A stretch of 64,000 nucleotides of DNA from Lamellibrachia columna (lineage: Eukaryota; Annelida; Polychaeta; Sabellida; Siboglinidae): the NCBI GenBank assembly GCA_963662155.1, contig OY759272.1:43309210-43373209 (forward strand), read 5' to 3'. A model generated the notes under the pieces. It had not been told where the DNA came from, made no database searches, and was given only the letters and a program-made list of their open reading frames with translations. A program made the position numbers and the translations under genes. The first letter of the stretch is position 1; every line of letters starts with the position of its first letter. Positions 60,101-64,000 of this stretch are shown piece after piece.

Positions 60101-63100
60101 TAGAATATTGGTAGCCAAAGTGTGACCAAGAAAAGTGAAGTATGGTTACTGTGATTGATAAAAATTAAATGCAGTTGTAACTGAACAAGATGTGCTGTAA
60201 TAGAAGAAAAGTAGTTTTAATCAAATTGTAATCAAATTAAATATAAAAAAGTACTCAGTTAAGCAAAACTAACTGTAATTAAACTCTTCACTTGTAATTG
60301 AGTGATATACAGTAAATAAAATGTAACAGGAACTACTTAGTGATGATGTCGGAATTGAAGAAAAAGCGTGAAACTTCTGTAATATTTACATTTTGATGAT
60401 GATCACAGTCCCACAATGCTTTGCAGTTAGACTGATGGTCACTATGCCAACTGACCCTATGTGGTGTATTTGCTGTTGACCATTGATTACATTCTGTTGT
60501 TTTTATTTTGCTGCTTTATTGTTTTCTTGTAAAAAAAATGCTTGGCGCATGTCTTCCCTTCCTCCGCTGGTAGGACTTTGATTTGGGAGGGAGCCAGTCC
60601 CTCAAATCGACCACTTCCCTTCAGGGGACTGATCGGGCAGACCCAACGGGCAAGAGCTCTTCAATGATGGAGGTAAAAAAGAAAGGTTCATCGCCGCCCT
60701 CTACAGCGATGAACAGCGAACGTAAACAGAAGGCACAGTTAGCGGCGCTGGCTGCCGAAAAGTAAGCACCCAATGTAGCGAACTTGCGGGTTGGTTGGCA
60801 AATTAAAAATTGTAGTTAGTGGTTTGCTTTAGCAAAAGAATAAAATAATTCACAATAAGGAGTGTGTCAATATAATTATGTTGCAAATATGATTCCACAT
60901 GCAGTTGATAAATGTTAGAAATATACTGAACCAAAAAAAGGAAATTTCTATATTTATATTTTACGAAGTATAATCTGTTATGGTGATAAAAAGTTTTGGT
61001 AATTATGGTCCTGTCTTTTGATAAGCTTCACCTTTCACTTTAAACTATAGTTAACCGTTCCAGTGGTTCCTCGATGCAATTTTTTCGCTCGTCTCATTTC
61101 AGACTTATTTTGCGAAAAATCCAGCATATCTAGTATATGCTATGACATGCTAGCTTGTTTGTGCAGATGTGTTATTTAATTTATTTGAAATCATTATTTG
61201 GTTATTTAATTAAATTATTGAATTATTTTTGACCAGATCCAGTAAAAAATTAGCAAAACAATAGTCCAGCGCTATATACATAAATCTATTCACACTTTTA
61301 TTAAACCGACTGCACATATTATTTAAACTATTAATATACTATAAATTTAAAAATCAATGGACTGAACTTGTGAAGGGCTAAATGAATTGAGGAGGGTGTT
61401 TTAACACTGGGGTGTACCCCAGTGCAGGCATGCTCCAGGGGGTGTACCCCAGTGCATGCAGGCCCCAGGGGGTGTACCCCAATGCAGGCATGCCCCAGTG
61501 GGGTGTACCCCAGTGCAGGCATGCTCCAGTGGAGTGTACCCAAGTGCAGGCATACCCCAGTGGGGTGTACCCCAGTGCAGGCATACCCCAGTGGGGTGTA
61601 CCCCAGTGCAGGCATGCTCCAGTGGGGTGTACCCCAGTGCAGGCATGCCCCATTGGGGTGTACCCCAGTGCAGGCATGCCCCATTGGGGTGTACCCCAGT
61701 GCAGGCATGCCCCAGTGGGGTGTACCCCAGTGCAGGCATGCCCCAATGGGGTGTACTACTGACTGTGAACTCCCTCTCACCCGCAGGCGAGTGGGGAAAA
61801 CATCTGCTCCTGAGGGAGAGATCGTGGAGATGACTCAACAGATGGAGCAAGACCTGGAGGAGAGGCGGGCAGAACTACTGAAGGTGAACATCATAAATCA
61901 TCCCTGGGTTCTTGTTCCTTCTGATGGTTAGCCTTCGTTGTAAAACAAAGCATGTGGCACCCTGCTGCTGCACCCTCATTCCTTCTACGTTTGCTCCCAT
62001 AGTTTATTCCTGTTATGCTAAAAATTGGTTTTTACAAGGGTGTATTTTATACCAAATATATGTCTGCTGGTATGATTTTCAAGATTTTCATGTGATATAG
62101 TTTCAGACTTGGTATTGGATCACAAAGAAGCATGTGTATGATCAGTAGAGCACAGCTTACATCGTGTGAAACATTACATACCATTTTAAGTGGTGCAGTT
62201 TGGCCAGATTCCCAAATGTTTGGGTTATATGGTTAAATTCTGATATAAAAATTGTGGTTTATATGTATTGTCACATGGTTGACTATGAAGTAGGAACATC
62301 CTCAAATCTGTAATGTTTATTTGTGTAACTTTTAGAAACACATCTTTTTTGGAGTACACTAGCTTTTTTATGATATGTGTGATGTGAACATTTTCATATG
62401 CATTTATTATTATTTTATTATTACAAATATACATTACGTTTTTTATTATATATTATTTATGATAGGACTATTTGGACTATATTTCAGAATATTTATTATT
62501 GATAATGTTTTTAATGTATTTATTTATTTTTTATTTATATATTTACTTTTTATAATTAGTTATATATAATAATATGCATGTAAATAGCCTGAGAGCAATC
62601 TTTTGATCGAGTGCTGTATAAATACTTTTGTTATTAGTAATATTATTATTATAACAGGAGCAAGACAACACACTGGTGAAGCTGCGGAACCAGATACTAC
62701 TGGAGAAGGATGCTGAAGAACGCAAGTTGATGACAGAGAAAGAGGCCAACATAAAGTGAGCAGTCCTTACCAATATTCAATGGTCCACATATAATAATAA
62801 TAATGATAATAATAATAATAATTACAATGATACAGCATTTGTCTCCTCCATAAAACTGGCCACTTTTGGCCACTCAAAGGCAAATTATAATGCTAAAACA
62901 TTTTTACATAAATTTTCTGTAAGGAAATAGATATTAAGACATTTAAGGTATTAAAATAATATAGACAATAAATGAATTAAAATATGACATTAAAATACTA
63001 ATTAAGATACAAATTAAAAGTGAATAATAATAGTTAAAAGTGAATGCTAATATGTTTGTGTTGTTGAGGCAAAAACGGCATGAGTTCTTAGCTAGCCTAA

Positions 63101-63974
63101 AATGTACATAGATAAGATTTAAAGAGAAAATGCACATTTAATCCATTTCATGTTTGATCCATTTCATGTATTTGTATATCTGTTTCGGTTCATGTTCAAG
63201 TTGATGGTTTTAATGAGTTTTTATCAATTTACCATTTTTAGGTTTTGTTAAAATGTCTCTAGTAAAAAAAACTTTTAAATTTACCATATGTATAGGAAGA
63301 AAGTTTGTTAATTGGTATACCCAAGTTAGGGGTTTTCTTTTGATAATCCTAGTTCTAACCAGCAGCATGTTAACGCACCCATGATGTTGTTACATGTTAT
63401 TACATTCTAGGAGGCTGCATCAGGTGATGGAGGCTGAGATTGAGGCTGAGAGACAGAAGTTAGATGAGCTGCGCTCGAAGGCTAAGAATGATACGGAGGA
63501 AGGAGAGGTCAAATTGAGGTCAGTGGCAGAGGGGTGGTCAAATTGAAGTTTTTTTATGCTGGAATGATATTTGACCTGTTCTTGATTATGAGATAGTTAT
63601 AAATAAGCATTTGTGACATTTATCATTTACATTATTCAAGTTGTGCATTCTGTTATGTGGAGTCCACTATAATACATGTATCAACTAATAGAAATTAATG
63701 TTAATTATAAAAGTAAATATGTTGGTCATGGAGACAATCACTACAGCCAAAATTTGGTTGACAATATGATGGCCATCCACTAGTGGCTAAAAAAGTCAAC
63801 AAGACAGTCTAATGTCACTCACAATTGTAGTTAACATAAAACTTGTTCACATACAGAGAGGAGATGGAGAGAAAGTTGAAGGACACCAGGGAGGAGGTGG
63901 AGTCGTTGCAGAAGGACGAACACACGCGGCTGGAACGAGAGAAGAAAGCAGTGCTGAAGAGGGTAAAACAGGAG
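48023..63974 (+). CDS. CEP164: CEP164, centriole distal-appendage protein, first 16 coding exons (continues past right edge)
   Basis: Sixteen exons with GT-AG borders join without a frame break into 1758 bases, 586 codons. The opening [17 protein letters not shown] closely follows vertebrate CEP164. The WW domain is at about residues 62-96, with Trp65 and Trp87, [21 protein letters not shown] lysine-rich stretch ([12 protein letters not shown], 114-125) follows, then a Gly/Ser/Leu-rich linker (141-256), acidic segments, and [18 protein letters not shown] (360-377), which also matches vertebrate CEP164. Charged helical sequence from about 445 is the start of the long coiled coil. CEP164 sits on distal appendages of the mother centriole; its WW region recruits TTBK2 to start ciliogenesis. 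The C-terminal coiled coil and tail lie outside the window. Introns hold SINE, LINE and minisatellite insertions. A 5' acceptor-like CTTCCAG at 47998 suggests an upstream noncoding exon. Confidence 0.95.
48330..48590 (+). repeat. Dispersed intronic repeat X, copy 1
   Basis: CTTTTATTAAACCAGATGCA, CAACATCAATAAACCTGATT, CATGACGGACTAAATGAATC and GAGGAGGCAGCTTTA recur in the same order at 55.95-56.1 and 61.27-61.4 kb, all in the same orientation. Family not recognised. Confidence 0.65.
48829..48999. mobile_element. MITE-like hairpin in CEP164 intron 1
   Basis: Left arm TATGATTGTTCCAAGTTAGG plus TAAACC (48859-48884) pairs with GGTTTACCTAACTTGAAACA plus ATCATA (48938-48963) with one mismatch. Weaker pairing extends outward to TAGATTGTTTGC / GCGAACAATTGCATCTA. 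The loop is about 53 bases and there is no ORF. Confidence 0.7.
49121..49235 (+). CDS. CEP164: CEP164 coding exon 2 (helical segment and first WW tryptophan)
   Basis: Residues 30-68: [34 protein letters not shown], then P and a Cys codon split by the intron. The tail of this exon with its donor (CATG|GTAAGT) is the template of the 51-bp repeat that follows. Only the first donor is productive, because extension reads TGG TAA. Confidence 0.95.
49191..49560 (+). repeat. 51-bp minisatellite made from the exon 2/intron 2 boundary, about 7 copies
   Basis: The unit covers the last 43 or so bases of exon 2 plus the first 8 of the intron. GTAAGTTAAG donors therefore recur at 49236, 49287, 49338, 49389, 49440, 49491 and 49542. 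The eighth copy is degenerate (CTAGAAGCCGTT). Copies differ at a few sites (CCGGAG, CTGGAG, CTCGAG). Confidence 0.97.
49561..50202. other. CEP164 intron 2, remainder
   Basis: An (ATT)n run at 49706-49728. A 67-codon minus-strand frame (49983-49780, [19 protein letters not shown]) looks like a transposon scrap, but I cannot name it. GAGCTCAGGTTCCTGAG at 49667 resembles GAGCTCGGGTTCCTGAG at 55300. Confidence 0.35.
50203..50336 (+). CDS. CEP164: CEP164 coding exon 3 (WW domain core)
   Basis: Residues 68-112 after the split Cys: [39 protein letters not shown]. It supplies the Tyr-Tyr-Phe strand and the second WW tryptophan (residue 87). Donor GTGAGT, phase 1. Confidence 0.97.
50337..50990. other. 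CEP164 intron 3, first part
   Basis: T-rich intron sequence with no repeat or ORF recognised. Confidence 0.4.
50995..51414 (+). repeat. 84-bp minisatellite in CEP164 intron 3, 5 copies
   Basis: GTTGTTAGGTGCTGC begins at 50995, 51079, 51163, 51247 and 51331. The last copy is diverged. 84 bases is 28 codons and the frame is open ([20 protein letters not shown]), but it is bounded by no exon signals I trust, so I treat it as intronic satellite. Confidence 0.95.
51445..51527 (+). CDS. CEP164: CEP164 coding exon 4 (lysine-rich)
   Basis: Residues 113-140, [20 protein letters not shown] onward, with acceptor TTCTGTAG and donor GTAGGT, ending in phase 0. The vertebrate protein has a comparable lysine run after its WW domain. 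Confidence 0.93.
51875..52285 (+). repeat. 134-139-bp tandem repeat in CEP164 intron 4, 3 copies
   Basis: ATTGCCAACATCTAAACATT begins at 51875, 52009 and 52148. Copies are over nine-tenths alike by eye. Confidence 0.93.
52286..52850. other. CEP164 intron 4, middle part
   Basis: No recognised element between the tandem repeat and the SINE. Confidence 0.4.
52853..53060 (+). mobile_element. tRNA-derived SINE, family B copy 2
   Basis: Box A TGGCTCAGTGGTTAGAGTAC and a box B-like GGGTTTGGGTCCA head. The tail GTGGGTAAATGTGTTATC, GTCGTGGACTCATT, CTCTAGCAC matches the copy at 7.8 kb. It ends about 65 bases before exon 5. Confidence 0.75.
53127..53219 (+). CDS. CEP164: CEP164 coding exon 5
   Basis: Residues 141-171, [20 protein letters not shown] onward, phase 0 on both sides, acceptor CTTGCAG and donor [14 protein letters not shown] and the following LRGS correspond to GLAPLRG and ALRGS in the human protein. 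Confidence 0.93.
53421..53718 (+). mobile_element. tRNA-derived SINE, family A copy 2
   Basis: A good tRNA-like head: CATCGGTTAGAACGC (box A region) and GGGTTCGAATCC (box B, 53480-53491). The core CAGCTGTATAAATGGATACC follows, with a tail including GTAAAGCGCTTTGAACAG. The better preserved of the two family A copies. Confidence 0.85.
53722..55170 (+). mobile_element. LINE fragment (CR1/L2/jockey group), RT and C-terminus, in CEP164 intron 5
   Basis: Frames read [37 protein letters not shown] (53880-53930), DFSKAFDKV (motif A, 53999), [20 protein letters not shown] (motif B, 54150-54205), CLFADDS (motif C, 54238), [20 protein letters not shown] (54450) and a long C-terminal frame to 55063. Frame shifts near 54040 and 54330 break it. 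A 12-bp unit (TTGCATCAGACG) is triplicated at 54780. It begins directly at the end of the SINE. Confidence 0.85.
55419..55673 (+). CDS. CEP164: CEP164 coding exon 6 (largest exon; RGSL-type repeats)
   Basis: Residues 172-256, 85 codons, from [20 protein letters not shown] to [10 protein letters not shown]. Short R-[GS]-[ST]-L motifs recur (PRGSLN, PRGSLG, LRSSLG, LRGTLG), continuing the LRGSLD of exon 5. Acceptor GATCCAG, donor GTATGT. GC content is clearly higher than in the introns around it. Confidence 0.95.
55750..56110 (+). repeat. Dispersed intronic repeat X, copy 2
   Basis: Includes CTCATCTCCTTTCAGACTCA at the left and TATTCACACTTTTATTGAAC, ATTGAGGAGAGAGCTTTA at the right; the copy at 61.1-61.4 kb has the same two ends. 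Confidence 0.65.
56236..56259 (+). CDS. CEP164: CEP164 coding exon 7 (24-nt microexon)
   Basis: Eight codons, GVARNKKG, between TTTTCAG and GTGAGT, phase 0 on both sides, so it can be included or skipped without changing frame. It would add a small basic insert. It rests on splice signals and frame only. Confidence 0.55.
56260..56950. other. CEP164 intron 7, first part
   Basis: AT-rich, with a TATATATTATATATT run near 56430. No element recognised. Confidence 0.35.
56960..57530 (-). mobile_element. LINE 3' fragment, minus strand, with (ATTG)n tail
   Basis: The minus frame 57527-57168 reads [18 protein letters not shown] and [18 protein letters not shown], the WNSLP-type C-terminal motif of LINEs. 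Reading on, the element ends in ATTGATTGATTG near 56965-56978, a simple tail as in CR1/L2-group elements. Confidence 0.5.
57709..57849 (+). CDS. CEP164: CEP164 coding exon 8
   Basis: Residues 265-311, [20 protein letters not shown] onward, ending NMDDDDE. Acceptor TCCTGCAG, donor GTAAGA, phase 0. The acidic end parallels the acidic stretch of the vertebrate protein at this point. Confidence 0.92.
58015..58155 (+). repeat. Imperfect (TG)n / (TGCA)n tract
   Basis: Mixed GTGTGT and GCATGTGTAT words in CEP164 intron 8. Confidence 0.85.
58204..58350 (+). repeat. 49-bp tandem repeat, 3 copies
   Basis: GTAAATATCAGTGCTAGA begins at 58204, 58253 and 58302, ending close to the exon 9 acceptor. Confidence 0.93.
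58417..58479 (+). CDS. CEP164: CEP164 coding exon 9
   Basis: Residues 312-332, [20 protein letters not shown] then E, matching the human SEPLRNLHLDIGALG region. Acceptor TTTCAG, donor GTAATT, phase 0. Confidence 0.93.
58934..59014 (+). CDS. CEP164: CEP164 coding exon 10
   Basis: Residues 333-359, [20 protein letters not shown] then DDYGKDV. Highly charged and Ser-rich, probably disordered. Acceptor GCTCCAG, donor GTATGT. Confidence 0.88.
59389..59460 (+). CDS. CEP164: CEP164 coding exon 11 (conserved ISE-LLDVD motif)
   Basis: Residues 360-383, [20 protein letters not shown] then AASN. It aligns with [20 protein letters not shown] of human CEP164, one of the best matches in the gene. Acceptor CTCTGTAG, donor GTAAGT. 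Confidence 0.95.
59461..60573. other. CEP164 intron 11
   Basis: Contains a stop-closed 38-codon frame (59856-59972) with coding-like composition that I could not assign, and an AT-rich stretch with GTAATCAAATT and GTAATTAAACT words near 60225-60290. Confidence 0.4.
60574..60761 (+). CDS. CEP164: CEP164 coding exon 12
   Basis: Residues 384-446, [20 protein letters not shown] onward, ending [14 protein letters not shown]. Polar linker turning helical at its end. Acceptor CTGGTAG, donor GTAAGC, phase 2. Confidence 0.9.
61075..61405 (+). repeat. Dispersed intronic repeat X, copy 3
   Basis: CTCGTCTCATTTCAGACTTA, TATTCACACTTTTATTAAAC, GGGCTAAATGAATTGAGGAG and GGTGTTTTAAC parallel the copies at 48.3 and 55.75 kb. 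Its right end abuts the GTGTACCCC minisatellite. Confidence 0.65.
61408..61757 (+). repeat. 30-31-bp minisatellite next to the exon 13 acceptor, about 11 copies
   Basis: GGTGTACCCCAGTGCAGGCA plus TGCCCCAGTG repeats from 61411. Internal pairing such as CCCCAGTGGGG makes each unit able to fold. The array stops about 30 bases before the acceptor. Confidence 0.95.
61787..61883 (+). CDS. CEP164: CEP164 coding exon 13 (start of coiled coil)
   Basis: Residues to 478: [20 protein letters not shown] then [12 protein letters not shown]. The second half is a charged heptad-like helix. Acceptor CACCCGCAG, donor GTGAAC (weak), ending in phase 0. Confidence 0.92.
61884..62657. other. CEP164 intron 13
   Basis: AT-rich, with TTTATTTATTTTTTATTTAT-type stretches at 62400-62570. 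No element recognised. Confidence 0.4.
62658..62755 (+). CDS. CEP164: CEP164 coding exon 14 (coiled coil)
   Basis: Residues 479-511, [20 protein letters not shown] onward to EANIK. Strongly charged helix. Acceptor ATAACAG, donor GTGAGC, phase 2. Confidence 0.92.
62756..63410. other. CEP164 intron 14
   Basis: An (ATA)n run at 62792-62822. Otherwise plain AT-rich intron. Confidence 0.4.
63411..63518 (+). CDS. CEP164: CEP164 coding exon 15 (coiled coil)
   Basis: Residues 511-547: [35 protein letters not shown]. Acceptor ATTCTAG, donor GTCAGT (non-optimal), phase 2. Confidence 0.9.
63857..63974 (+). CDS. CEP164: CEP164 coding exon 16 (coiled coil)
   Basis: Residues 547-586: [39 protein letters not shown]. 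Acceptor ACATACAG, donor GTACGC, phase 0. Further coiled-coil exons should follow outside the window. Confidence 0.9.
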
Positions 63975-64000
63975 GTACGCTGAGTGTCATCTGGTTCTGT

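Noticed and set aside
61331..61931. Multiple ORFs (116-169 codons) of Cys/Pro/Gly-rich repeats on both strands
   Set aside because: Translations of the 30-31-bp minisatellite; one merely reads into exon 13 in the wrong frame.

Overview
The window is a piece of a repeat-rich animal nuclear genome. The evidence is two spliced animal genes with GT-AG introns, several families of non-LTR retrotransposon, a hAT DNA transposon, tRNA-derived SINEs, and very many tandem repeats. The non-LTR elements and SINE types suggest an invertebrate or basal chordate, most likely a marine one, but nothing in the sequence fixes the phylum. No bacterial-type operon, rRNA, stand-alone tRNA or CRISPR array was seen.

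Layout. (1) About 0.25-9.85 kb, minus strand: five exons of a tetraspanin gene running off the left edge. They give TM1, a long small extracellular loop, TM2, TM3 and the first part of the large extracellular loop; the last cysteines and TM4 lie outside. Its introns hold a CR1-like fragment, a broken hAT (ZBED-like) transposase with a 36-bp minisatellite inside its N-terminal coding region, a SINE and a MITE-like element. (2) About 10-35 kb: no convincing gene. It is filled by arrays of units from 2 to 64 bp, including a 42-bp array with a 511-codon ORF, a 3.5-kb array of 23-bp units with an 851-bp higher-order duplication, an 0.8-kb polypurine tract and a 1.4-kb array of 19-bp units. Between them lie a candidate terminal-inverted-repeat transposon (23.6-25.1 kb), a non-LTR RT fragment (25.6-26.2 kb), a duplicated dispersed repeat and a possible decayed receptor fragment. 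(3) About 35.6-44.8 kb: a three-level nest of retrotransposons. A plus-strand CR1-like LINE was cut by a minus-strand CR1-like LINE (6-bp target duplication) and by a plus-strand RTE-like LINE (15-bp target duplication). Smaller LINE and SINE pieces follow to 46.6 kb. (4) 48.0-64.0 kb, plus strand: the first 16 coding exons of CEP164, the centriole distal-appendage protein. They give 586 residues, with a WW domain split over exons 2 and 3, a low-complexity middle, and the start of the coiled-coil region. The gene continues past the right edge.

How the parts relate. The two genes are unrelated and face away from each other across about 38 kb of repeats. I found no new multi-gene system. The observations most worth checking are the sevenfold tandem duplication of a CEP164 exon-2 splice donor, the datable nest of retrotransposons, a microsatellite expansion caught inside one of two copies of a dispersed repeat, and several minisatellites that stay open in two or three reading frames purely because of their unit length.
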